From positions 1-64,000 of the forward strand of contig JAUJNY010000003.1 of assembly GCA_030447955.1 (NCBI GenBank): a DNA stretch of 64,000 bases. Direction: 5' to 3'. A program made the position numbers and the translations under genes. Each line of letters starts with the position of its first letter. The stretch's first letter is position 1. Positions 1-8,595 of the stretch are shown one piece after another. The notes below the pieces were generated by a model, which saw only the letters and a list, made by a program, of their open reading frames with translations, made no database searches and was not told where the DNA came from. Source of the stretch: Jiangellales bacterium. Lineage in GTDB: Bacteria > Actinomycetota > Actinomycetes > Jiangellales > Jiangellaceae.

Positions 1-539
1 GCATCACCCCACCGACCAGGCAGCATCGGGCGGACTCACGAAAGATCCGGGCTAGAGATGCTCAACAACCGCGTCTTCATGTGGACCAACCCCGAACGCC
101 TCTGCCGGCTCCTCGGGGCCAGCCGTACCGCAAGCGTGTCCACGACGTTCTCATCCTGGACACCGAACGCATAGTTGAGGCCTATAGCGACAACATCCGC
201 CTCACCGGCACGAACACTGGAGCCACCGTCTTCCCCAGCGCACCGCCCCGGAGGCGCCGAGTCGTTCATAACCATTGCCGACTTCCCATTCACCGAGCGC
301 CGTCGAGGGAGGAGGCTTGAGGAGACCGTTGTTGAACTGTGCGTGATCGGCGGCGTCGACAACGTCGAAGAGTTCGTGCTTCGAGTCGAACGTCGCAGGG
401 GGGCTGACGTAATCGAGAGGGTGTATAAACCGTCCCCGGTTCAGTGACTGGCGGTTTGCGTCTGAGTTGGGGTCGCACATCGGCGTGTTGAGCAAGCAGA
501 GTTCGACAGATCCTCCGAGTGAGCCAGGAGGATCCATTC
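1..539. other. No intact gene; possible decayed coding fragment
   Basis: No convincing intact gene is visible. A frame running from about 81 to 240 on the plus strand, continued in another frame from about 240 to 447, reads like one protein broken by a frameshift (it contains DVLILDTERIVEAY in the first half and VEEFVLRVERRRG in the second). I do not recognise the family. The stretch precedes decayed transposase sequence and a restriction-modification module, which fits an accessory region under decay. Confidence 0.25.
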
Positions 540-540
540 A

Positions 541-760
541 TGGCCGAGAAGCAGTCCCCATCGGGCCGGGCGAGCGCCGTGGGAAGCGGTTCTTGAGCCC
601 GTCGCAGAAGTAGGAGATCAGGTTGCAGCTGGTGCGCGGTGAGGCCACAATCGCCGAGGCCGCGGCGGCGCAGCAGGTCGACGGTCACCGGTGAGGCGCT
701 GGCCGGGATGCTGCGCCCCGGGCAACGCGAAAGCGAACAACGCCGCCGACCTCGTCGCCA
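541..760 (+). pseudogene. Decayed transposase N-terminus (HTH, IS3 OrfA-like)
   Basis: Read across frames, this stretch gives KRFLSPSQK, a stop, then LQLVRGEATIAEAAAAQQVD. This resembles the N-terminal helix-turn-helix of actinobacterial transposase OrfA proteins. A TAG interrupts the lysine-rich start, and the frame is lost again near 640-665. No catalytic part follows; the sequence runs into the leader of the DNA methyltransferase. It is best seen as a dead insertion-sequence fragment. The family call is from memory of similar proteins and is not certain. Confidence 0.45.
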
Positions 761-914
761 CCTTGGACCTGGCGTTGGCCCAGCGGCCCGAGCAGCGGCG
801 CGCTCGGCTACTGGACCGCAGCGACGGCGGCTACTCGCCTCTTCTAGCTCGACGACTCGCGGCAAGGGTCAGCCCGCCGGTCCGTGGTGCGGGCCGGCCT
901 GCCGCAGATCGTCG

Positions 915-2630
915 GTGCTTTGGCTTAATGTCGACGTCGTGGAGCTGCTGCCGCGCGATAGCGCCGCGGCGCGGAAGGCGCGCGGCGCCTTCTTCACCCC
1001 GCTACCGATCGCCGAGCACCTGGCCGCTTGGGCTGTACGAGGCAACCCGCTGGCCAAGATTCTCGACCCGACGTGCGGGGAGGCGGTGTTCCTTCAGGCC
1101 GCGGGCCGCCAGCTGAAGGCCTTGGGCCGACAAGGCAGCGACCTCGACAACCAGCTGTTCGGCGTCGACCTGCACTCAGCCAGTCTCGACGTAGCGATGG
1201 CGCTGCTGGAGGACGAGGACCTTGACGCGCACCTGCTGGTCTCGGACTTCTTCGCCGTGCCCACGCCCGACCAGCTCGGCGGGGTGCTGCCCTACATGGA
1301 CGCCGTGGTCGGCAACCCGCCGTTTGTCCGCTACCAGGAGCACACGGGTGACTCACGGCGCCTGTCGGTAGCTGCGGCACTGCGGCAGGGCGTTCGCCTG
1401 AGCGGCCTGTCATCGTCCTGGGCGGCAACGCTCGTGCACGCCTGCGGCTTTTTGCGACCGGAGGGCCGGTTGGCGATGGTTCTGCCGGCTGAGCTGCTGA
1501 CCGTCGGCTACGCCGAACCCATCCGCGCCTGGCTTCGCCGTCGCTTCGAGCGGGTACATCTGGTCCTGTTCGACCGCCTGCAGTTCGAAGGCGCGCAGGA
1601 GAAGGTCGTCCTCCTGCTCGCCGAGGGCAGCGGCGGCTGCGAGGCGTTCTCGCTCTACCACGTCGACGACGCTGAAGACCTGGCCCACTTGCAGGCCTAC
1701 GGTCACTGGAACGTCACCCCGGCCGCTGAGGGCAAGTGGACCGACCTGCTGCTGCCGGCTCGCCAGCGCGTCCTGTTCAAGCAGGTCGTCGCCGAGCACT
1801 TCCGCCCGCTGAGCAACTACGGAACCTCCGAGCTGGGGATCGTGACTGGAGCCAACAGCTTCTTCACCCTGTCAGAGCGAACCCGCCTCGACTACGGCCT
1901 CGCGGAGAGGCAGCTGAAGAAGATCAGCCCCCCGGGCACCAAGCACCTGAAGGGGCTGTGCTTCAGCCGGCGACAGTGGGAGGCGCTGCGCGAGGCCGGC
2001 GAGCGTGTCTGGCTGTTCCATCCCGACGCCGACGACGCGACCACCCCGCGGAGGCGCTACACCGATCACGGCGAGGCGCTCCGGGTTAACGAGGCGTACA
2101 AGTGCGCCATCCGGAAAACCTGGTGGCGTCCGCCAGTGGTCCCCGCGCCGCATGTGTTCTTCACCTACATGAGTCACCGCTACCCAAGGTTGATCGACAA
2201 CTCCGCGTCGGTGCTGTTCGTCAACTCTATGCACGGCGTGCGGCTCCACCGCGGCGCGGCCAACGAGGCCCGCGCGGCGCTGCCCTTGCTGTGCTTGAAC
2301 TCGGTGACCATGCTCGGCGCCGAGGTGCACGGCCGTTCCTACGGTGGTGGGCTGCTCAAGATGGAGCCCCGTGAGGCCGCAGCTCTGCCGCTGCCGTCCC
2401 CAGCAGCGCTCGCCCGAGCGTGGGCTGAGCTCAAGCCGCACAAAGCCGCCCTGGAGCGGCAGCTCAAGGCAGGCAGGTGGACAGAGGTCGTTAAGCGCGT
2501 CGACGCGGCGGTGCTCGGCACAGCAGCCGGTCTCAGCGGGCAGGACGTCGCCAGCATGCTCGACGCCGCGAGGGGGCTGCGCGAGCGACGGCTCGGGCGC
2601 GTCGCGGAGGACGAGCATGCCAGCCTCTGA
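915..2630 (+). CDS. N6-adenine DNA methyltransferase (Eco57I/gamma-type)
   Basis: Restriction-modification methyltransferase that would transfer a methyl group from SAM to adenine N6 at a recognition site. The SAM-binding motif I reads DPTCGEAVF (about residues 51-59) and the catalytic motif IV is NPPF (about 134-137), typical of N6-adenine enzymes. The C-terminal half carries the target-recognition region and the motif RSYGGGLLKMEPREAA near its end. The open frame continues upstream into transposase debris; GTG 915 is chosen because similarity to methylases begins right after it, and GTG 939 is an alternative. Its end overlaps the next gene by 14 nt, so the two are probably co-transcribed. 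Target sequence is unknown. Confidence 0.85.
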   Translation: MLWLNVDVVELLPRDSAAARKARGAFFTPLPIAEHLAAWAVRGNPLAKILDPTCGEAVFLQAAGRQLKALGRQGSDLDNQLFGVDLHSASLDVAMALLEDEDLDAHLLVSDFFAVPTPDQLGGVLPYMDAVVGNPPFVRYQEHTGDSRRLSVAAALRQGVRLSGLSSSWAATLVHACGFLRPEGRLAMVLPAELLTVGYAEPIRAWLRRRFERVHLVLFDRLQFEGAQEKVVLLLAEGSGGCEAFSLYHVDDAEDLAHLQAYGHWNVTPAAEGKWTDLLLPARQRVLFKQVVAEHFRPLSNYGTSELGIVTGANSFFTLSERTRLDYGLAERQLKKISPPGTKHLKGLCFSRRQWEALREAGERVWLFHPDADDATTPRRRYTDHGEALRVNEAYKCAIRKTWWRPPVVPAPHVFFTYMSHRYPRLIDNSASVLFVNSMHGVRLHRGAANEARAALPLLCLNSVTMLGAEVHGRSYGGGLLKMEPREAAALPLPSPAALARAWAELKPHKAALERQLKAGRWTEVVKRVDAAVLGTAAGLSGQDVASMLDAARGLRERRLGRVAEDEHASL

Positions 2631-3516
2631 CTCGCCGGCCGACCAGGCGCGCGTCGAGGCTCTCGTCGGCCACCCCCAGGCCAAGCACGAGGCGCTCATC
2701 GACCGCATCCAGAAGAACGTCGTCAAGTCTTTCCGCCTCGTCGAGGCGGAATTCTTAGACCTCATCTGGACGCTTGACACGTACCGGATGCAGCAGGTCG
2801 TACCGCGAGGCATGGGCAACCCCAAGGCCACCTCTCCCGACCGTCGCCTGGAGGGTATCTACCGCGGCAAGGGCAACTACTTCTCCGGCGTCGTGGCACT
2901 CATCCTGGGGCAGATGACCACCAGCCAGTTGGCCTCTCGCAGCGACGTGTGGGGCTTCTCCCAGACCCATCAGATCGACATCGCCTGGCCCGCCCGGGAC
3001 CAGAAGCCGCTCGTGGACCCACTTATTTGCTGCGAGGCGAAGCTGACCGGCGCCCCGCCCTACATAGGCAACGAAGGCCGGGGAGCGACGGCGGACTGGA
3101 GCAACCGACGCAAGGAGCTGAAGTTTCAGGCCACCGACCTCAAGCTCTACCGCCAGGCTCAAGACACCCAGATCGACAACTGGGACCTGTGGCGGAAGAC
3201 GGCACCGCCGTCGGTGTACTCGCTCTGGGCTGCACGCGTGGCTAATCCAGCTGACATCGAGTACATGATCAAGGAAGCGCTGATCCTCACCGCCACCTAC
3301 TCCGACGGCGTGGGACTCTACGCGTTTCAAGTCAACTCTGCACAGAGCGGCTACGAGCCCCTGCCGCTCGCCAAGGGCGTTTCCCAGCGCGTGACCAGCC
3401 TCGACAACGTACTCGGCTACATCGCTGCCCAGATCCGCCGAGTAGTACTTGACAACAACAACCAGGTCCCGGCTCCTGTCAAGCCACCAGCGCACCCGGC
3501 TAGCCCCCCGGACTGA
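2617..3516 (+). CDS. Predicted restriction endonuclease, PD-(D/E)xK type
   Basis: A 299-aa protein directly coupled to the methyltransferase (ATG 2617 lies inside its last codons). A candidate nuclease site is D121 (QIDIAW) followed after 18 residues by E140-A-K142 (CCEAKLTG), the D...ExK arrangement of PD-(D/E)xK nucleases. The conserved-looking stretch KGNYFSGVVALILG lies just before it. I infer that it is the restriction partner of the upstream methylase, from gene order plus this motif. The tail after residue about 285 is proline-rich. It has no other domain I recognise, and no fold search could be run. Confidence 0.65.
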   Translation: MPASDSPADQARVEALVGHPQAKHEALIDRIQKNVVKSFRLVEAEFLDLIWTLDTYRMQQVVPRGMGNPKATSPDRRLEGIYRGKGNYFSGVVALILGQMTTSQLASRSDVWGFSQTHQIDIAWPARDQKPLVDPLICCEAKLTGAPPYIGNEGRGATADWSNRRKELKFQATDLKLYRQAQDTQIDNWDLWRKTAPPSVYSLWAARVANPADIEYMIKEALILTATYSDGVGLYAFQVNSAQSGYEPLPLAKGVSQRVTSLDNVLGYIAAQIRRVVLDNNNQVPAPVKPPAHPASPPD

Positions 3517-3779
3517 ACTCACGGTCAGGCGGGTGGGATCTCCATCCATGCGAGGCGACGTCGAGCCTGGCTCGCGCGGCGCGCACCGCGTCGTCGAGGT
3601 CAACCCGATGCGTATTACGGTTGTCGGTGTTCATGGCGAGCGTCCGTCGGTGTGCAGGTGCTCCTGCATTTCTCGCGCAGCTGGTCGCACATGTCACTTG
3701 CGGTGGTGCCCTTGGCCGCCAATCACGGGGATGGTGTCGGTACTCGTTATCGTCGATGCGCCGGGGCTGGCTACGTCGA

Positions 3780-4205
3780 CGGATCCGCGATGAGTTGCCG
3801 GACGCGATCGTGGACCAGGGCCGCCGCCGCGTCCAGCAACACACGCTCGGCTAGCGCGGCCACAAGACGACCCGCTCTACAAGATCTGCGGCCTGCTTCC
3901 ACGGAAGCACATCACCGAGTGCCAAGTCGCCCGACTCAACCCACGCATTTTGCTGGCGAACCGACCGGGAAGTGGCGTGGCCTGCTGGGGCTACAAGCGA
4001 CTGGGGTCGATCGACCATACCCGCACGCCAGTTAAGGGACGCAGGATCGCCGAACAGGTGATCGCGTCATTCCCACCTACCTCATCGGCGAGGTCGCACG
4101 CCTGCGCCGGACCTGCGCGCGTAGCGGTCAGGGTCCCGGCCTACTTCGCCCCAGCGGGGTCAGCAACGCCTACGACGAGCGCCAGCCATACAAAATCCGG
4201 AAGGC
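3780..4205 (+). pseudogene. Decayed ISL3-family transposase C-terminal half
   Basis: Several frames together give the C-terminal signature of an ISL3 transposase: RRRVQQHTLG then QDDPLYKICGLLPR, KGRRIAEQVIASFP, and after a frameshift IGEVARLRRT and GVSNAYDE. Stops and at least three frame changes break it, and the expected GHGFRNF-type C-terminal end is missing. It is a different sequence from the full ISL3 element at 17836-19257, so two separate ISL3 insertions are recorded in this window. The 260 bases before it (3517-3779) hold nothing I can identify. Confidence 0.7.
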
Positions 4206-4237
4206 CCTTTCCAGCGGCGGTCGGTGACTCGTCGGTC

Positions 4238-4453
4238 TCATGCGCTGCCGCGTCGTCGTACTTCTTGGCCGGGCCAGAGGTCTGTATCAAGAGCTTGCTC
4301 CAGCTTTGCGATGGTCACCATGTCCGGCCACCGGTCACCCTTCATGACTGCGAGCAAGGTTGAGTGGCTTAATCCAGCCGCTCGGGCCACCTCTCGGAGC
4401 GAACGGTCGCCAACCGCGCGCAGCAGCCGGCGCGCGAACAGCTGGGCGTACAT
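4238..4453 (-). CDS. Small XRE-family (HTH_3) regulator
   Basis: A 71-aa protein with a helix-turn-helix core: LREVARAAGLSHSTLLAVMK (residues 19-38) followed by TIAKLEQALDTDLWPG, which is the XRE fold. ATG 4453 is used; the frame is open further upstream and GTG 4504/4501 would add WPYARL-type residues that also look coding, so the true start may be upstream. It is transcribed away from the recombinase-like gene. The 22-bp palindrome at 4593-4614 between them is the obvious operator candidate, so I infer auto-regulation and control of the divergent gene. Confidence 0.7.
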   Translation of the reverse strand: MYAQLFARRLLRAVGDRSLREVARAAGLSHSTLLAVMKGDRWPDMVTIAKLEQALDTDLWPGQEVRRRGSA

Positions 4454-4592
4454 GATCAACCGGGGACCGCATAGTCGTGCGTAGGGCCACTCGCCACCCA
4501 CCACGTACGCAGCCGGAGCGCGCAGCTCCGTCTGCCTTGGGCTCACCCCCTGACCGTAGAGCGGTGGGGTGACACACCGGCGGTGGCTTGCG

Positions 4593-4614
4593 CATGGTCT
4601 GTAAACAGACCATG
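4593..4614. promoter_or_regulatory. 22-bp palindrome, candidate operator
   Basis: The arms CATGGTCTGT and ACAGACCATG are perfect 10-base inverted repeats around a central AA. The palindrome lies in the divergent intergenic region between the XRE regulator and the recombinase-like gene, ending 8 bases before the GTG start at 4623. Position and symmetry suit a dimeric XRE repressor. The binding is inferred. Confidence 0.6.
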
Positions 4615-4622
4615 CTGGAGCC

Positions 4623-5588
4623 GTGGAGTACCGCGACCGCTCACCGTCTTCGGATTGGGCCAGCGCGGTCGTCGCCGCGCGCGCTCGATGGCGGGGTCTC
4701 GTGGACACCGGCCAGCTCACGTGTGGCACTGCGGATCGGTACTTGCGGGCGTTTGAAGCCCTCACCCGCTACGCGCAAGCCCGTGGTGTCGCAAGGTGTG
4801 ACGGTGTCTCCCCTGAGGTCTGCGAGCGGTACGTCTACGCCAGTGTCTGGGTGGGTGGGCGTCCGAGCGCCTCAACGTCGCGGGTGCGTCTGGCAGCCGT
4901 GCGCGACGCCTACCGCGGTCTGATCGACGCTGGCTTGTGCGGAGTCGATCCGACGGCAGGCCTGGCAGTGGAGCGGCGGGTGGGCGTGCCGCCTCTTTGT
5001 CCGTTGACGCCTCCGGAGGCGGACCGCCTGCACAAAACCGCACGCGTGCGTACCACGGACACCCTGCGCCCAGCCGTGGTCGTCGCCGCGTTGGCGGGTG
5101 CCTCGCACAGCGAGATCGCCGCGCTGGCTGTCGTCGACGTAGATGTCGCGGGCATGTCTCTCCGCCTGGCACGAGGCACGTCGGGGGTCCGATTGGTGAC
5201 CCTGGACCAGCCCTCGGTGGTGACGTTGCGGTTGCGGGTGTCCGCGCTGCAACGTCTCCATCGGCGCTCAAGTGTCGGCTGGGATCCCGGCGTTGTGCCG
5301 CTGGCCCTGCACAAGCCGGCATCGGAATACCGCCGGCAAAGCGTCGCCCCCACGGTCTCGATGAATCTGTCCCGTGCTTTGCAGCGGGCTGGCATCACCC
5401 GCTCCGGGGTGAGACCCCGGTCGCTGCGGGAGTACGCCGCCAACCGCGTCTACGCCCAGACCCGCCGCGCTGAGGACGTCGCCCACCAACTCGGCCTGCG
5501 ATCCCTCGACACAGCATCGCGTCTGGTCGATCCGGGATGGCAGGAGCGGTGGGGTGAGGTGATCCGCGCTGCCAACACCCACCGCTAG
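4623..5588 (+). CDS. Tyrosine recombinase homologue lacking catalytic residues
   Basis: A 321-aa protein with a SAM-like N-terminal core-binding domain (about 12-118) and a recombinase-type C-terminal domain (about 125-315). Aligned by eye with XerC/integrase motifs, the first catalytic Arg position reads LAGASHSEIAAL with no Arg. The HxLRH box reads PRSLREYAANR, so both His are replaced while the Arg remains. The tyrosine position reads LDTASRLVD, with Leu in place of Tyr. It therefore should not cleave DNA in the usual way. It could be a DNA-binding or architectural partner, or a decayed integrase whose frame remains open. It is divergent from an XRE gene and followed closely by a DDE-like gene. 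Confidence 0.7.
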   Translation: MEYRDRSPSSDWASAVVAARARWRGLVDTGQLTCGTADRYLRAFEALTRYAQARGVARCDGVSPEVCERYVYASVWVGGRPSASTSRVRLAAVRDAYRGLIDAGLCGVDPTAGLAVERRVGVPPLCPLTPPEADRLHKTARVRTTDTLRPAVVVAALAGASHSEIAALAVVDVDVAGMSLRLARGTSGVRLVTLDQPSVVTLRLRVSALQRLHRRSSVGWDPGVVPLALHKPASEYRRQSVAPTVSMNLSRALQRAGITRSGVRPRSLREYAANRVYAQTRRAEDVAHQLGLRSLDTASRLVDPGWQERWGEVIRAANTHR

Positions 5589-5742
5589 TCAGGACCAGGA
5601 GCCGCCCCGGCGGAGAACGCGTCGACGCCGAGTCCTGCGCGGCGCCGCCACGGCAACGGCGACTGCTGATGCGGCCACCGTCGCGCTGCTGCGCCAATCG
5701 CAGCGGCAGCGCCGCGCAAGCACCGGCACCCAGCTGACGCGG

Positions 5743-7173
5743 TTGCGCGCGATCGCCGCCGACCCGCACCTGTACGCGATGGCCGCCGCGGTCACCGACG
5801 CCAACCAGCGCGACCACCGGGTAGGGGGCAGGCCGCTGACCTACCCCGACTGGTGCCTGGTGCTCTTCGGTGCCTCCGTCCGCGTCTTCGGCTCCGCATC
5901 CGCGACGGCCCGGGCCTTCGCCGACCCGCCCGTGTGGCACATCGTCACCGATCAGGCCGCACGCACCCTCGGCGCCGACGCGGTCAGCGGACTCCCACCG
6001 CGGGGACCGAACCGGGACCACTGGGGCTACTTCGTCAAACACCGGCTAACGCCGCAGCTGTTGCACACGCTCGTGGGCCTGCAGCGGGACCTGGCCGTGG
6101 CCCGCGCGCAGGAGGTGGGCCTGCTCAACCCCGACGACGCGCACTCCGCGGGCAACTACCGACGCGAACACGTGGTCGGCATCGACGGGAAGGTCTTCGA
6201 CAGCCCACTGCGCACGCTGGACACCCACCGGGTCGACCACCGCACCGGCGAAATCCGTCCAGTCCGCCAAGACCCAGCCCGGCAACGCTACGGCGAAGCC
6301 GGCACCGACGGGCTGGCCTGGGGAACCAAGTACGCCATCGCCTCAGTGCGCTCCCCACTGGCCAACCACCGCGTCATCCTCGGCCTGGCCCACTTCCCCA
6401 CCAACGCCCCCGGCGGAGAAGGGCGGGTCTTCACCGACCTCGCCACCGACCTCGCCCGGCGCGCCCGCGGCATCCACGCGTTCACCGCAGACGGCGCCTG
6501 GCGCGGCACCCACCTGGCCACCATCCAAACCACCACCGGCTGCGCGGTCATCACCCCCGCCCGCCGACGAGCCGCCCGCCGCGGCGGCATCACCATCGCC
6601 GCCCACAGCTACGCCGCCCAACCCCTGCCCTGGAGCAGCCGACGCGCCCAACGCGAAGCCGCCTGCGGCGGCCACCAACTGTGGGCGGGCGCCGGCACCC
6701 TCTTCGAACAGGTCATCCTCGCCGACGGCACCAGCCACTTCGCCGAGCTCACCCGCCACCAAACCAAACGCGACACCACGCTCCGCAAAGACGGCACCCG
6801 CCGCCACCAGCTCTACGCCCGCTACACCCTGCCCTGCCCCGGCCACCAGCCACACGACTGGTGGGAGCCCCTGCTGCCCGTCCACGGCGACCAGCAAGCC
6901 GGGTTCAACCGCAGCGAATACCTCCGCGCCGTCCCCATCACCAGCGACCGCCACCGCCGGCTCTACGGGATGCGCCAAGACACCGAAAGCCTCAACGCCC
7001 AACTCGACCGCGCCTTCTACGGCCGCCGCCTCCCCGCCTGGGGAGTGCACAACCAGACCGCAGTCGTCCTCCTCGCCACCATGGCCGAAAACGCCTGGGC
7101 CAGACACGTCTGGAACGCAGCGGTCACCGGGCAGCGCGGCGGCCACCCCCCACCGCAACACCACGCCGCCTAA
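5743..7173 (+). CDS. DDE-transposase-like protein of unrecognised family
   Basis: A 476-aa protein from TTG 5743. The frame is open and arginine-rich back to a stop at 5560 but has no ATG/GTG/TTG there, so the real start is unsure. Acidic residues sit in transposase-like contexts: D148 in VVGIDGKVFD, D250 in AFTADGAWRGTH and E415 in MRQDTESLNAQLDRAF, consistent with a DDE RNase-H fold of the IS4/IS1182 sort. It starts about 150 bases after the recombinase homologue on the same strand. I saw no terminal inverted repeats flanking it. Function as a transposase is inferred; a domesticated role with the neighbouring XRE/recombinase pair is possible. Confidence 0.6.
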   Translation: MRAIAADPHLYAMAAAVTDANQRDHRVGGRPLTYPDWCLVLFGASVRVFGSASATARAFADPPVWHIVTDQAARTLGADAVSGLPPRGPNRDHWGYFVKHRLTPQLLHTLVGLQRDLAVARAQEVGLLNPDDAHSAGNYRREHVVGIDGKVFDSPLRTLDTHRVDHRTGEIRPVRQDPARQRYGEAGTDGLAWGTKYAIASVRSPLANHRVILGLAHFPTNAPGGEGRVFTDLATDLARRARGIHAFTADGAWRGTHLATIQTTTGCAVITPARRRAARRGGITIAAHSYAAQPLPWSSRRAQREAACGGHQLWAGAGTLFEQVILADGTSHFAELTRHQTKRDTTLRKDGTRRHQLYARYTLPCPGHQPHDWWEPLLPVHGDQQAGFNRSEYLRAVPITSDRHRRLYGMRQDTESLNAQLDRAFYGRRLPAWGVHNQTAVVLLATMAENAWARHVWNAAVTGQRGGHPPPQHHAA

Positions 7174-7365
7174 CCACCACACCCCCGTACCCTTCCGGCC
7201 CTCCCCCACTGCCCGAGCGCTGCGAGGGCACTCACCCCTGCCCCTGCGACGGTGGCTGCACCCCCGATCCGTGCACCGCCCAGCCCTTAGACTCGCCGCC
7301 ACCACGCCTCACACCACCGCAGCCCATACGCGTGGAGGTTTTCCGCAGACAATCCCGCACGTCCC

Positions 7366-7438
7366 GCCCCCGTAGCTCAGGGGATAGAGCAGCGGTTTCC
7401 TAAACCGCGAGTCGCAGGTTCGAATCCTGCCGGGGGCG
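7366..7438 (+). tRNA. tRNA-Arg (anticodon CCT)
   Basis: The cloverleaf is complete. The acceptor 7366-7372 (GCCCCCG) pairs with 7431-7437. The D stem is GCTC/GAGC. The anticodon stem GCGGT/ACCGC encloses loop TTCCTAA with anticodon CCT at 7399-7401, and the T arm is GCAGG-TTCGAAT-CCTGC. CCA is not encoded. A 12-base direct repeat (GGCGCCGATCGT, 7435-7446 and 7449-7460) overlaps the 3' end. Confidence 0.95.
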
Positions 7439-7653
7439 CCGATCGTCAGGCGCCGATCGTGGTTGTTGCGATGGCCATCCATCATCCCCCGTGGAGGTCG
7501 GTGCGCCACGTGTGGCCACGCCGGTCCGAGCATCCCCACGGACGACCGGTTCGCCGACACCAGACCTCTAGTCTCCAGGTCCGCCGTTAGGGTCGTGGGT
7601 GGCGTCACGGCCGCTGGCAACTCTCAGCGGGTGAGGTACTAACTGGCGGGCAG

Positions 7654-8586
7654 GTGCACTACATGGGTTCGTTCGCTACAGGTCGTGAAGGTTGGCAACG
7701 GTTGCGGACTTCCCCGCCCGTCGATCATTTGCTCAAGGCGTTCACGAGATACTTCGCGAACGGCAGCGACAGGCACGCCGCTTCCATCACGTACTACGGC
7801 TTTCTGGGAGTGTTCCCACTGCTCTTGCTCTTGGGGTCGGTCGTCGGGTACGTGGTCCGCAATGACCCCGCCAAACAGCGCAGACTGCTGGCACGCCTGG
7901 CCGACTACGCGCCGCAGACGCTGGCGGATCAGCTCGTAACTCTCGCCACAGACCATGCAGGGACGACCGGCCTCGTCGGCCTCGTCGGCCTCGTCGTCGC
8001 CGGACTCGGATGGGTGGATGCGCTCCGCGAGTCAATCCGGTCGCTGTGGCATCAACAAGCCCACCAGGGGAAGCTGGTGCCGAAGAAGCTCAAGGACTTG
8101 CTCGTCCTCGTCGGGCTCGGCATCGCCATCGGACTCTCAGTCGTTGCCAGCGGCCTCGCCACCTGGTTGACGGCCCGAGGTCTTGGACTCGTAGGAGTCG
8201 CCGAGCAGCAGCTCATCGCGGCATCCGTCCTGCGTGTGACCGCGCTCGCGGTGGCAATCGTTACGGACGTTGCCCTGCTGACCTACCTCCTGATCTGGCT
8301 GCCCCGGACTGCCCATCCGTTCCGCCGTGTGCTCAGCGGCGCCCTTGTCGGCGCGGTGCTAATCGAGATCGGGAAGTTTGCCGGCTTCTATTACTTCGAC
8401 GTCATCATCAGTCGCGGCGCCGACCTCTATGGCGCCTCCCTGGCGGCCGCCGTGGGGCTCTTGCTATGGATCAACGCCATGGCCCGCGTGCTCATGTTCG
8501 CCGCGGCGTGGGCCGTGACGGCGCCCTACCGCGAGGACGTGAAGCCGTCCGGAACGGCACCCGCCAGCAGTGAGCCGGACGGGTAG
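7654..8586 (+). CDS. YihY/BrkB-family inner membrane protein
   Basis: A 310-aa polytopic membrane protein of the YihY (virulence factor BrkB) family; the biochemical role of the family is not settled. The N-terminal SITYYGFLGVFPLLLLLGSV helix is typical of the family. Further hydrophobic helices follow at about 105-125, 145-170, 190-215, 225-250 and 270-290, and the conserved LYGASLAAAVGLLLWINAMA lies near the end. GTG 7654 is used; ATG 7663 is three codons on. It stands alone, convergent with the phosphotransferase gene that ends 9 bases downstream. Confidence 0.85.
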   Translation: MHYMGSFATGREGWQRLRTSPPVDHLLKAFTRYFANGSDRHAASITYYGFLGVFPLLLLLGSVVGYVVRNDPAKQRRLLARLADYAPQTLADQLVTLATDHAGTTGLVGLVGLVVAGLGWVDALRESIRSLWHQQAHQGKLVPKKLKDLLVLVGLGIAIGLSVVASGLATWLTARGLGLVGVAEQQLIAASVLRVTALAVAIVTDVALLTYLLIWLPRTAHPFRRVLSGALVGAVLIEIGKFAGFYYFDVIISRGADLYGASLAAAVGLLLWINAMARVLMFAAAWAVTAPYREDVKPSGTAPASSEPDG

Positions 8587-8595
8587 GAGAGCCGG

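Noticed and set aside
5853-7403. 516-codon open frame, Pro/Arg/His-rich, plus strand
   Set aside because: Shifted-frame shadow of the DDE-like gene at 5743-7173; composition is typical of GC-rich off-frame translation.
4623-7438. Classical tRNA-integrated genomic island driven by the 4623 integrase
   Set aside because: The integrase homologue lacks catalytic residues, the genes lie 5' of the tRNA instead of at its 3' side, and no distant copy of the tRNA end was found by eye.
7309-7620. Minus-strand open frame containing GAPGRIRTCDSRFRKPLLYP
   Set aside because: This is the well-known false translation of a tRNA gene; it lies across tRNA-Arg at 7366-7438.
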